This document shows positions 26,801-31,608 of a stretch of 31,608 bases of DNA, piece after piece. The DNA lies in the IMG/VR virus record IMGVR_UViG_3300042937_000066, positions 1 through 31,608 of that record; one strand, written 5' to 3'. A program made the translations under genes and the position numbers. Below the pieces are notes generated by a model. That model had not been told where the DNA came from, ran no database searches, and worked only from the letters and a program-made list of their open reading frames with translations. The DNA is from a virus. Position 1 is the stretch's first letter, and every line of letters begins with the position of its first letter.

Positions 26801-28690
26801 ACTCCATACTGGGGTAACGTGTTTAGTTCAAGTAATGCCGCACCGTACTTCTGGGCCAACACTGGTACCACTGCCAATGGTAGAGTGTATAGTTCTGTAA
26901 CCAGCAGTGAACAGGTTAGTTTGGTATATGTTAGCTTAAACACATTTACTGAAGGCGCGGCTAATATTACCATAGCTGGTAGTTCAGCAGTTCGCAGTAT
27001 CTGGGGCAACGTTGTGGTAGACCCAACTACAGGATTCTCAAGCAACGTAACTCCATGGAAATGGTCTAATGTAGGCGTGCGTCCAGAAGCAACTATTGTC
27101 AGCGGCACTAGCTATGTTGGTACTCCAATTACAGATGCTAGTTTAACTGTAACTAAAGTATGGGCGGCAAATAAAGTAACAGGTATTATCAACAACACAA
27201 CTGATTGGGTAATAGGAAATAGCAGTATCACATTTGGTAATATTAAAGTTGATACTCTTGCTGTTGGTAATGTTCATGTAACCGCAGTTGAATATATCAG
27301 CAACAATGATATTAATCCGTTTGACACCGGCAGTTTTGACAATGTTGAATATGATGAAGATGGTATTCCACTATCCAGTGAGGACCTATTAGATACAGTT
27401 ATACGCAGTACGTTCTTAGATTCAACACTAGGTACACGTCCAGAAGACATTAACATCAGTGGCGGCGCTTATATTGATAGCTATGGTAGTCATGCTCCTG
27501 AGGAACTAGTACCGGGTATTATATATGACACGTTAGATATGAAAGTCTACACTAAGATAGAAATCAGCGCAAACGTTGATGCTATTTTAGGGCATCGCAT
27601 ATTTAAAAACATGGTTAACAATACTGAGTTTTTACGTATATCCGGTGACTACACTACAACATTAACGCAACCATTGGCACTTAGTGACACAGAAATACAT
27701 GTGGCTAATGTTGCGGCACTGGCAACACCTACACCAAGTCAAGAAATTCCAGGTGTGATATTCATTGGTAGTGAACGTATTACATATTGGACAGCTAACG
27801 TGACAGCAGGAACGCTAGGCCAAATACGTCGTGGAACACAAGGAACAGCCGCACAAACTGTACACAGTTACGGGGCTGCTGTAATTGATGCGTCAATTGA
27901 GCAATTAGTTCCAAATGTGACTCTAGCAAATGTATCTTACACAACTGCTAATACATATACTATTACAGATTACATAGCATATTGGATAAGATTAAACACT
28001 AATGTTAGTGCTAATATTGGTGACACTATAGCACAAACAACATCAGGAGTTGATGCTAAAGTAACGGGTGTAGATGCTGATTCTAATTTATTGTTAGTGA
28101 ACTTTACTAACAGTTATAGATTCAATCACACCAATGTTAGTGTACAGTTAAGTGGTAACATCACAGCCAATGTTGGCGATTTTATTAGTCAACCAAGTAC
28201 AGGTGCTAATCTAACAGTAGTTGACAATTATACCAATGGTGCTAATATTTTAGCCACATACAATACAATTAACTTATTATCAACTGATGTTGCGTATGTA
28301 CAGATAAATGATGCGTGGCCTAGTGCTAACGTGTTTGTACGTGATGTGGGTGTAATACCATTGACAGGATCTAATATAGCAATCAACGGTGTACATAATG
28401 CTAATATATACCCAATGGTTACAACAATTGCCGGAAACGTAACTGCTAACGGTACTGCTACATTTGGTGCTGGTACAATATATCAACAAACACGCAGTTG
28501 GTACAATGTTGGAATATCATCAGCGACAGATGGCGGTGGATACGAACAGGCTACTACAGAACAAGTAGCATTCTTAAAAGCAAGTCCTGCTACGTACTCA
28601 ACTAGAATCCCATCAATACCAGATGCTATAACCACTGAAGATGCGATAAATATAACAACAGAAGATGGCAATGATTTATACGAGGAATAG
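14816..28690 (+). CDS. Giant baseplate wedge/tail protein (gp7 position) with FG-GAP propeller
   Basis: One uninterrupted frame of 4624 codons, about 44% of the window. The N-terminus (SINLLPQIFQTDINDKFLSATIDQLISEPS, shown in part) and the first ~150 residues (APTYKSTDSYL, SYIDFLNKVKYYGG, FVNFGQYYWLPDGPD) resemble the large proteins that follow gp6 in aquatic T4-like phages, the place of T4 gp7 (about 1030 residues). Residues about 1400-2050 are further conserved-looking, non-repetitive sequence. Residues about 2225-3066 hold seven FG-GAP blades. Residues about 3250-3740 are again non-repetitive. From about 3740 on come short beta modules: two PGxGYT units, NVGDxIxQ repeats and W-NV-P motifs. 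It would build the outer wedge and may carry the attachment point for fibres. Role is inferred from position; a fusion with genes 8-10 functions is possible, since no separate homologues are seen. Confidence 0.72.
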   Translation: MAARKSINLLPQIFQTDINDKFLSATIDQLISEPSLKNINGYIGRKFAPTYKSTDSYLLENNANRENYQLEPSVLIKNESGDVTFFASYIDFLNKVKYYGGSITDHSRLFKNEYYTYDPGISFDKFVNFGQYYWLPDGPDTVHVNTTGVPLVKSFDVTRNVTTNTYDFDIGNLKNNTITLARGGTYTFNINQPGHKFWIQSELGLDGKVNATPTVSTRDVLGVYNNGLETGAVIFDVPQKDAQDRYTLMSSVYNVDYAAPIPYSKLHNRILSDFLEEYPQYAGITGQLNGKTLVFVDVDKWSESTEEAWVARGVFDRDGLAIDGYDAGVAVPENQRFGVWKVLYTDGGAGDPLIRLVYEQDIAIEEKVYIKYGIGNANKEFYKELDGQLRRVPHITAVQDTLYIQDGTDPGIYSFIKIVDSTNFVIDVENDILGKKTYTSPNGVKFTSGLKIHFENDVTPASYQNNTYYVENVGDAIRLVDVTLLVTPELYNDELAVNYPDQVFPEYITIKRDALDLNAWARNNRWFHREVIVATSEYNGTLLSFNQTLRAQRPIVQFESDYRLFNNGRIGKRAIDILDTNTTDPFNTLEGKTLSGAFGITLTDGLRVLFGSAVDPLVRDKIYVVNLVQYDANPVTGIPEGDFYIKLTIADDGDSEIYDTVAVTNGNYKGSQWWYDGTSWLESQQKTTLQQDPLFDVFNNSGISFSDTTTYPRSAFTGCKIFGYQRNTAGVNDLVLGFPLTYKNFQTQGDIQFLNYFSNDTFTYVVNNETLSVDVGSGLLQKTVDRNTVKSANTWRTVVEASRQYQIINTVYDGNNQIGKNIGTVNDDQKFYIDILPETEATIPYVKVFVNNKLVPNSQWNLVLANSADVYTKKNGIHILNTYPLTVNDKVDLLIHSRQISKLGHYQVPSNLDLNAQGVNLTSLTLGQMRNHLVELSQNSFAIDGNILGTSDLRDIELKAQGGTILQHSAPLPYASLFLLDEQASYIDSLKYAQKEYTKFKNKFIELSSSLPGIDPMNPVASVDLILTQINANKNSTFSWFYSDMVPYGTLKTTINYTVFDPLVTEYQITNVFNDTTLSGLAVLVYLNDVQLVKDRDYTFSKVSPSIVFNTDAITLTIDDKITFVEYSNTDGAYIPETPTKLGLYPKFIPELYEDDTYRITINAIRGHDGSITPAFNDYRDNILLELEKRIFNNIKLVDTGIYKNIYHILPSKFRNNDYSNVEINNVLTKSFLSWVGNNKLDYTSNSLFESNDAFTWNYNLFVDRLDNEYLPGSWRACYMYFYDTIAPHQRPWEMLGFSIKPNWWENYYGPAPYTGGNGLLWEDLEAGLIVDGDRAGIDKQFARPGLTSIIPVDENGFLLSPAAIIAKATNSTKAATSWAIGQIGPVEWTWRASSDYPFAVNQALALTRPAMYFGRFIDTYNIKFNSDLDQYLTANNQHVNQKEIYYNGDTSSGSVKRSAGYLNWIADYLTNLGISPEVKLKGMIQNYQVNLAYKMAGFTDKKFLNVLAEQSSPTSTNESVLLPDENYNIYLYKSTPIDKVVYSGVIVEKTSNGYTVRGYDLNNPYFTIIPSVVNTNAFKITVLNADGTIFRDYQNIKLTVPYGYEFKSRQQVVDFLISYERYLMALGFQFNEYDGQLKETRNFKLSAKEFLFWAQQGWNVGSLMILSPIVNYLKVNTNGSIVDAISNSQYSSRILDQNFNLVKNTSYNVTRSANNFSVSLTDANSVLAFAELNLVQYEHVLIFDNSTVFNDVIYRPELGNRQYRLKLVGQKTANWDGSLYAPGFVYNSGDVQTWQQGKDYLKGDLVEYKNLYYVALKLVPAAVDFDFSVWKQLSSSEIKTGLLPNWSTIAVKPQSYYDSYSDFDDENVIKYSHGLIGYKPRQYLADLGLSDTTQMEFYKGYIRQKGSANAVNELTRAEFNNLKSAINYYEEWAVRVGEYGALDSNPYIEIVLDEKSFSANPTTAEFVDDQNSNDADGVTVFNRFQLYRSTNQFNGNIALNRDDSSIYDRDIPTAGYVNLEDVDATIFDLSNYTDLNADLDNIGTGYKIWVAKDFTQDWNVYRVTETDNTVIQINNILDGLITFTTATPHNLEDNEIFLVRNFGSTYDGFYQVYNVIDLNTIAVVYYGLPSNLDTLTTLTGSGLLLRLDSMRFTFMEDARVYGLSNPIRNWKVGDRIWIDDDAATNSVQGQPYDTPDGTWKVYEKTNPWNYAQTLEKSTLDYGKDDGFGSSIRMSADGLIVVAGSPFANTTPSWSATGVKTGRVIAYDKNYSGEFVQGFNVTADAGNANVVVREYGNNIDMAVEKLGVGAPGSYGNVGFVFVYNRPIGTTEYQRGQVIVGNVNSAGRFGSSISFEEFGNWLYIGSPDEDTVYVYGLNKNVTTRKQLYSASGSANTVTLNFTPDVANVASSLLVTISNRTYIPDIDYTLTGSILTFTETVPAGTVTIIQQPYFTPVGEPLVGPADSEFGYDLDSSLDGAQLAISAPGANVMVNGTWKIGAGSVYVYDRVIEAFNSVTDAVVGSGSRNYEATGNIGLVYRVTIDDIEVNDYQVIANAGSYTNTISFINPPPVGKMIFVETNKFNLLELLIGIDSLEGGRSAIQDGARFGTSLTICSNNCAIYVGAPKYTADSLYNQGAVWKFHHRGRLYGTNTGYTYNPVFTPGDTIRLDNFEVAVTGRMLPTVLANGTNANILAVSGNIVANVGDYITQTLSGANVTVLESNWPTGSKTITVSQEYNTNIQLTLNSTITASRGDFLVQNIDGVIANVMVYADVSSSTTVNVRPIMGSIIADGTKLVKNGSYMVPNVHVTTVTTFTSNTFTYGADDLLVNDAAYISNDYVTNTASWSNVAVHPMASLDSFVKDINDAGILGVSAVNENGFFRLDSDRTVAKNLLRNLSGRNSDGSTGVSDIYASADMAIFAFMQIIVNPFSRQGEYFGSKVILARNAYMLVIASERGTTQYQTTFDSGEMVLDDDSTVFFDAVLGSGSVYIYELYDDPRNQVEDPGRYAYCQQLTLNGLEVGDRFGADIDIVNGEIIVSAPGNDDVDVDGNPLTQDNAGKLYLFSNPARTRGWNLIRYQEDKVDPDTVSRMYLYDNQSNTILTNLEFIDPAKGKILGQAEQDLTYKTEYDPAIYNRGNVTTTILNSQTYWGENQVNQVWWNLSQVRFVDYEQGSLAYRAVNWGRLFPGSSIEVCEWVESTVLPSQYVGAGFDGVPKYSNDEAYVEITYVDPTTNIITSKYYFWVTNKTSLTNNTTGRTLPVQVISDLISNPKSQGIAYTAVIKSNAFIVYNVSEYLSATDTILHLDYDLIRNTNLIHSEYELLQEGNRFSVIPDKISNKMIDSLSGVDSQGAVVPDSKLSVADRYGISSRPRQSMFVDRLRALSDLVEYVNAVLAQKPIARQYNLSQLDSAEPIPLSYTQNPESGAWDSTVDTDIELAYLDTLSLTTGYRILVKQDTTQDNLWTIYALGANKQWSIVQVQSYSTNQYWEYIDWYADGFGPNEQIEYVVDTLVDALRLPASIGDEILVKVNNTALGGWNLLTVLPDGTFSVVGIQNGTIQIKTAISDFANNGLGFGNQGFASARYDQNPNIEIRYIIQALRDDIFIGELDGEYNKLFFVMMNYLFNEQKYVDWIFKTSFISVTHNLRELTQPANYIKDNQTYYEEYINEVKPYITKIREYLTSYTGTDEFKGSVTDFDLAPYYDAERDIFRSPSGESGYAASDSQLWATGYLTSTGQLINQDYPQWYSHRTYSIGSIVITDPGAGYTADPEVIITGGGVGVVSAKAIAEIDFDTGRLLRITVTSPGSGYTQNPTIEINGSAVTDARAYALLTNEQVRSFDTTLKFDRISYTSSVVDWSANTLFTANTIVSYNGTGYKVLATITTTDKFNPGDYELYFANAFTNANDRIMAYYAPQDTMPAKDLNQLVYGIEYPGVQVQGLGFNQQPGFPGTTQANITFSSAVTTAVGNVITQSEADITLKLNYPITANVGEYITQTIVTPYWGNVFSSSNAAPYFWANTGTTANGRVYSSVTSSEQVSLVYVSLNTFTEGAANITIAGSSAVRSIWGNVVVDPTTGFSSNVTPWKWSNVGVRPEATIVSGTSYVGTPITDASLTVTKVWAANKVTGIINNTTDWVIGNSSITFGNIKVDTLAVGNVHVTAVEYISNNDINPFDTGSFDNVEYDEDGIPLSSEDLLDTVIRSTFLDSTLGTRPEDINISGGAYIDSYGSHAPEELVPGIIYDTLDMKVYTKIEISANVDAILGHRIFKNMVNNTEFLRISGDYTTTLTQPLALSDTEIHVANVAALATPTPSQEIPGVIFIGSERITYWTANVTAGTLGQIRRGTQGTAAQTVHSYGAAVIDASIEQLVPNVTLANVSYTTANTYTITDYIAYWIRLNTNVSANIGDTIAQTTSGVDAKVTGVDADSNLLLVNFTNSYRFNHTNVSVQLSGNITANVGDFISQPSTGANLTVVDNYTNGANILATYNTINLLSTDVAYVQINDAWPSANVFVRDVGVIPLTGSNIAINGVHNANIYPMVTTIAGNVTANGTATFGAGTIYQQTRSWYNVGISSATDGGGYEQATTEQVAFLKASPATYSTRIPSIPDAITTEDAINITTEDGNDLYEE
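21490..24015 (+). other. Seven-bladed FG-GAP beta-propeller region of the giant protein
   Basis: Seven units begin with an FG or YG turn and continue into an (A/G)(S/A)P strand and a YVYDR-like strand. Approximate first residues are 2225 (GFGSS, VVAGSP), 2294 (EYGNN, GVGAPG), 2346 (GRFGSS, YIGSP), 2465 (SEFGYD, AISAPG), 2603 (ARFGTS, YVGAP), 2932 (EYFGSK, VIASER) and 3020 (DRFGAD, IVSAPG). This is the pattern of integrin-alpha-type FG-GAP propellers. About 290 residues are inserted between blades five and six. Confidence 0.72.
22901..22939 (+). repeat. NVGDxIxQ beta repeat, copy 1 (inside the propeller insertion)
   Basis: Encodes GNIVANVGDYITQ (residues 2696-2708), followed by TLSGANVTV. Copy 2 (STITASRGDFLVQ) is at 23048-23086, copy 3 (YPITANVGEYITQ) at 26753-26791, copy 4 (TNVSANIGDTIAQ) at 27998-28036 and copy 5 (GNITANVGDFISQ) at 28154-28192. 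Confidence 0.75.
26090..26236 (+). repeat. Two PGxGYT beta units in the giant protein
   Basis: PGAGYT at residue 3759 and PGSGYT at 3802, 43 residues apart, each followed by xxPxxxI strands (DPEVIITGGG and NPTIEINGS). This short unit is common in phage and bacterial surface beta proteins. Confidence 0.6.
28645..28652 (+). promoter_or_regulatory. Possible late promoter for the tail fibre gene
   Basis: GATAAATA followed by TAACAACAG, inside the last codons of the giant gene. Predicted start near 28658, about 35 bases before the fibre ATG at 28693. One mismatch from the late consensus, same first base as the gp6 promoter. It lies in coding sequence, so chance is a real alternative. Confidence 0.35.
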
Positions 28691-28692
28691 TA

Positions 28693-29958
28693 ATGACAAT
28701 CAAGATTAGCGAGTTAGGTAATCTAACCGTATTTTATGGTAACACTGTAGTTCCGGTAGTAGCGGATATATTTGGTACCCCAACAACATTAAAAGCCAAT
28801 GGCGCTGTGATGAAAACATATATCACCAGTGACGTTGTTGCCAATATATCGTCGTTGACCGCAACAGTTAATGTGTTGTCAGCCAACGCGGCCGCACAGT
28901 CCGGGGCGATTGCTAGTCTAGATGCTAATGCCGCTGTACAAGCAGGTGCGATAGTAACAGCCAACACAGCTATGAAAGGTTATGTTGACGCAGTTACTAC
29001 TGCGTGGACTGCTAACGCTGGAGCGCAAGCAGGTGACATTGCTACATTATATGCTAATGCTGGTGCGCAGTCAGGTACTATTGCTAGTGCGACTACAGCT
29101 ATAACTACTGCTAACACAGCAATGAAAGGTTATGTAGATGCCGCTAACACAGCAATGAAAGGTTATGTTGATGGGCAAGTATCGAGTTTGGTTGACGGAG
29201 CACCAGGTACATTAGATACATTAAATGAAATTGCTAGTGCCTTAGGCGACGATGCTAATTTATCAGTAACATTAACTAGTTACATTGGTAACGTTAATGC
29301 TAACATTGGCACAGCTAATACTGCTATGAAGGGTTATGTTGATGGGCAAATAACAACATTAACATCAAATGCCGCAGTACAAGCAGGTGCTATTGCTAGC
29401 GCAACCACAGCGATCACCACAGCTAATACAGCAATGAAGGGTTATGTTGATGGACAAGTGTCTACACTAACATCAAATGCCGCTGTACAAGCAGGTTTAA
29501 TTAACGATGTAACTGTGGCATTTAATAACTATAGTCCGAATGCTGCCGTAGCGAGTTTTGTTACAGTGACCCCTTTACAGCCGAATCAAGGTGGTACAGG
29601 ACTAGCAAGTTCAGGCATACTGGGCAACGTACTAACATCAGACGGAGCCGGCTGGGTAAGTAATTCTTTAGCAAATTTATTAGTATTTTCAAACTCGTTA
29701 GGAACGTCGGGATATCAAAAATTACCAGGTGGATTGATAGTACAATGGGGTAATGTTGCTACACCAACGTCGTCAACTAATATTACATTTTCAACGGCAT
29801 TTCCAACAGCGGCATTTGTGTTGATAGCAACAAGAGGAGCGCCGGGCGACACTGGTGGGGTTGATGTAGGACCAGCAGTATCTAGCTTAACAACAAGTGG
29901 TGCTGTCTTATCAACTGCTTCGGGCGATTGGCATTATTATGTAGTACTAGGTAATTAA
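28693..29958 (+). CDS. Tail fibre protein with tandem repeats
   Basis: 421 residues, two bases after the giant gene, with GAGGA at 28682-28686 as ribosome binding site. The N-terminus (MTIKISELGNLT) probably attaches to the baseplate. Residues about 50-275 are low-complexity alanine/threonine repeats predicted to form a trimeric fibre shaft, with five copies of ANTAMKGYVD and three of (T/D)xNAAVQAG. A GAPGTLDTLNEIASALGDD block near 170-188 is common in phage fibres. The end has NQGGTGLASSGILGNVLTSD, then GYQKLPGGLIVQWG and a compact tip ending in WHYYVVLGN. That tip resembles the receptor-binding C-terminal domain of many phage fibres (the gp53-like fibre tip family). It likely binds the host surface; the receptor is unknown. 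Confidence 0.83.
   Translation: MTIKISELGNLTVFYGNTVVPVVADIFGTPTTLKANGAVMKTYITSDVVANISSLTATVNVLSANAAAQSGAIASLDANAAVQAGAIVTANTAMKGYVDAVTTAWTANAGAQAGDIATLYANAGAQSGTIASATTAITTANTAMKGYVDAANTAMKGYVDGQVSSLVDGAPGTLDTLNEIASALGDDANLSVTLTSYIGNVNANIGTANTAMKGYVDGQITTLTSNAAVQAGAIASATTAITTANTAMKGYVDGQVSTLTSNAAVQAGLINDVTVAFNNYSPNAAVASFVTVTPLQPNQGGTGLASSGILGNVLTSDGAGWVSNSLANLLVFSNSLGTSGYQKLPGGLIVQWGNVATPTSSTNITFSTAFPTAAFVLIATRGAPGDTGGVDVGPAVSSLTTSGAVLSTASGDWHYYVVLGN
28960..29451 (+). repeat. Repeat array in the tail fibre gene
   Basis: Five 30-base units encode ANTAMKGYVD at 28960-28989, 29110-29139, 29143-29172, 29314-29343 and 29422-29451. Units two and three are 33 bases apart; units four and five are 108 bases apart, and the 36 residues from unit four recur largely after unit five. 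Confidence 0.88.
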
Positions 29959-29974
29959 TAGGTAAGAAAAACCA

Positions 29975-30661
29975 ATGGCCGAAAACGAAATAAATAGTAA
30001 TATGAATAAAAATACACAAGAGAATTCTATGGATCAACAGAAAAAACAACCTGACGAACGTGGTGGCGTACACATTCAAGGTCACATCAAGATTTTTGAC
30101 CCAGAAACTAAAGAAGTATTTGTTGATAAACGCAATGCTATTCACTATGAGAATATGAGTGAAGCTATTGCCTTAAGTTTATCTAATAAAGGTACTAATT
30201 TTATTTCGGAAATGCACTTTGGCAACGGCGGTACTACTGTTGACCCAACTGGCGTTATCACATATCTGCCAACTAACACTAACGTACAGAATGCTGACTT
30301 ATACAGCCCACAATACTATAAAATTGTAGACGATACTAACGCGGCAAACATAGATCCACTAAGAAATAAAATTGTGGTAACACATACTCCTGGTGTGGTA
30401 TATACAGACATCGTAGTAAACTGTTTACTAGACTACGGTGAGCCACAAGGGCAAGCTGTGTTTGATAACAGCCAAGATTTAAATGGACAATTTGTATTCG
30501 ACGAATTGGGCCTTAAAGGATTTAGCGTTAACGGCGCAGGCTCTGGCCAACTGCTAACACACGTAATTTTCAGTCCAGTACAAAAATCATTAAACAGACT
30601 GATACAAATTGATTACACAGTGCGTATACAGACACTGACTAACTTGAGCACAACTGTATAA
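29975..30661 (+). CDS. Conserved virion-region protein of unknown function
   Basis: 228 residues. The first ~30 are polar and disordered-looking (asparagine, glutamine, lysine). The rest is mostly beta: GVHIQGHIKIFDPETKEV, KRNAIHYENMSEAIALSLSN, EMHFGNGGTTVDPTGVITYLP, then YTDIVVNCLLDYGEP, FDELGLKGF and LLTHVIFSPVQKSLNRLIQIDYTVR. I associate this pattern with uncharacterised proteins beside tail-fibre genes of aquatic T4-like phages, but I know of no assigned role. The place between two fibre genes suggests a baseplate or fibre-connecting part. AGGTAAG at 29960-29966 is a weak ribosome binding site. ATG 30002 and 30029 are in-frame alternatives that would drop the disordered start. Confidence 0.75.
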   Translation: MAENEINSNMNKNTQENSMDQQKKQPDERGGVHIQGHIKIFDPETKEVFVDKRNAIHYENMSEAIALSLSNKGTNFISEMHFGNGGTTVDPTGVITYLPTNTNVQNADLYSPQYYKIVDDTNAANIDPLRNKIVVTHTPGVVYTDIVVNCLLDYGEPQGQAVFDNSQDLNGQFVFDELGLKGFSVNGAGSGQLLTHVIFSPVQKSLNRLIQIDYTVRIQTLTNLSTTV

Positions 30662-30674
30662 TTAGGAAAAGACA

Positions 30675-31608
30675 ATGGCATATACAATAGTAAAAACAAA
30701 TGGGGTATCGTTGGGGACCATCGCAGATGGTACTATAGATAACAAGTCTAAGACTAGTTTAGTTCTTATTGGACGTAATTACAGTAACTACGGTCAGCTA
30801 GTAGCAAATAACTTCGTAGCCTTATTAGAAAATTTTGCCAATTCGTCAGAACCGCCTAATCCAATTGCTGGACAATTATACTTTAACACTGCTGACCAAC
30901 GTATGCGTGTGTATACTGGCACAAGTTTTAAAATTATCAGTAGCTGTACAGCACAGGCATCATCTCCTACTACAACGGTAGCAGGTGACCTTTGGTGGGA
31001 CAGCACAGAAGAACAACTATACATCTACAACGGCACTGACCCATATACAAGTTTAGGTTGGATCCTAGTAGGCCCTCCTTACAAAAAATCTAAAGGCAAA
31101 AGCGGTGCTATTTGGGAACAAATCAGTGACGGCACTACTGACTATGATGTTGTTAGTGTTTATCTAAACGGTAGACGAACTAGCGTAACTTCGCTATCAA
31201 CTGCGTTTACACCAAGCCCAAGTATTCCTGGGTTTAGTTTAATTAATCTAGGTCTAACATCAAATTCTAGCGTAGCCAACGGTATACACTATATCACAGC
31301 AAACAACGCAAATTACCTAGGTAATGTCTATGCTGAGAACTATCTAAGAACAGATATTAATAACACTGCTACAGGCAATCTACAAATTGTTAACAACAGT
31401 GGTATTACTGTTGGTGGTAATTTAGATTTAGCAATTACCACAGCAACTAGTGGTGTAGTGAGTATCACTAACAGAATTAACAACGGTGACACAACATTCT
31501 ACGCTAATGTTAGCGGAACATTGCGCTCAACATTGTCAATCGATGGTGCTACAGGATTGATCACTGTTTACGACAGTCCTACAACAAACTACGGTATTGC
31601 TACTAAGA
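30675..31608 (+). CDS. Tail fibre-like structural protein (3' end outside window)
   Basis: An open frame of 311 codons from ATG 30675 runs off the right edge. AGGAA at 30664-30668 is a good ribosome binding site. The N-terminus MAYTIVKTNG, then GTIDNKSKTSLVLIGRNYSNYGQLVANNFVALLENFA and NPIAGQLYFNT, followed by VAGDLWWDSTEEQLYIYNG and GWILVGP, is a pattern I recognise from fibre-like proteins of aquatic T4-like phages. The GQLYFNT and GDLWWD segments are repeated strand-turn units. After about residue 210 the sequence becomes Asn/Thr-rich beta repeats, as in a fibre shaft. It is probably a host-recognition or fibre-attachment protein expressed with its upstream neighbours. The C-terminal tip is not visible. 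Confidence 0.77.
   Translation, partial: MAYTIVKTNGVSLGTIADGTIDNKSKTSLVLIGRNYSNYGQLVANNFVALLENFANSSEPPNPIAGQLYFNTADQRMRVYTGTSFKIISSCTAQASSPTTTVAGDLWWDSTEEQLYIYNGTDPYTSLGWILVGPPYKKSKGKSGAIWEQISDGTTDYDVVSVYLNGRRTSVTSLSTAFTPSPSIPGFSLINLGLTSNSSVANGIHYITANNANYLGNVYAENYLRTDINNTATGNLQIVNNSGITVGGNLDLAITTATSGVVSITNRINNGDTTFYANVSGTLRSTLSIDGATGLITVYDSPTTNYGIATK

Noticed and set aside
26788-27108. 106-codon open frame antisense to the giant gene
   Set aside because: Lies wholly within a clearly coding frame, has no ribosome binding site or recognisable domain, and is explained as a shadow of the repeat-rich sense strand.
28646-28679. ATAAAT/ATTTAT inverted pair before the fibre gene, as a second hairpin-promoter switch
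   Set aside because: Six A/T pairs with a 22-base loop is weak, and the fibre ribosome binding site is outside it.
28960-29451. Regularly spaced repeats as a CRISPR-like array
   Set aside because: The repeats are in frame, spacing is uneven, and they encode a fibre shaft.
29988-29995. AATAAATA early in the 228-residue gene, as a late promoter
   Set aside because: First base differs from consensus, it lies inside the reading frame, and no good ribosome binding site supports a downstream start.

Overview
The window reads as part of the genome of a T4-type (tailed, contractile) bacteriophage. It is AT-rich and tightly packed, and it resembles the marine and aquatic T4-like myoviruses more than T4 itself. 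The support is a T4-style set of recombination and late-sigma genes next to a run of baseplate genes, TATAAATA-type late promoters, one-base or four-base gene overlaps, and almost no intergenic DNA. The host cannot be read from this sequence. I see no tRNA, rRNA, CRISPR array, insertion sequence, integrase or attachment site.

Left arm, minus strand (1-4378). Transcribed right to left, the order is a gp55-like late sigma factor, gp47 nuclease, gp46 ATPase (the phage Mre11-Rad50/SbcDC pair for recombination and DNA ends), then a radical SAM protein that runs off the left edge. gp47/gp46 share one base and gp46/radical SAM share four bases, so translation is probably coupled.

Divergent control region (4379-4450). 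Two perfect TATAAATA late promoters on opposite strands face each other across 15 bp, forming a 9-bp inverted repeat. One drives the baseplate operon. The other points at the late sigma gene itself, implying positive feedback.

Right arm, plus strand (4451-31608). Virion genes follow without a break: tail-tube cap (gp48/gp54-like), a short gp53-like wedge protein with a LysM-like fold, a 1037-residue hub protein, a gp5-like spike carrying a C-terminal murein hydrolase, gp25, a large gp6, and a giant 4624-residue protein in the gp7 position. That giant contains a seven-bladed FG-GAP propeller and repeated beta modules. Then come a repeat-rich tail fibre, a conserved 228-residue protein of unknown role, and the start of a second fibre-like protein that runs off the right edge. 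Together these make the baseplate (hub plus wedges) and host-contact parts of the tail. gp6 and the giant gene each have their own late-promoter-like element. The gp6 promoter lies in the loop of a hairpin that would hide its ribosome binding site on read-through RNA, the arrangement known from T4 genes e, soc and 49.

Most of the window is recognisable phage structure. I did not find a clear defence, counter-defence or other accessory system. The least explained items are the giant multi-domain wedge protein, the hairpin-promoter control of gp6, the late promoter facing the late sigma gene, and the radical SAM gene coupled to gp46.
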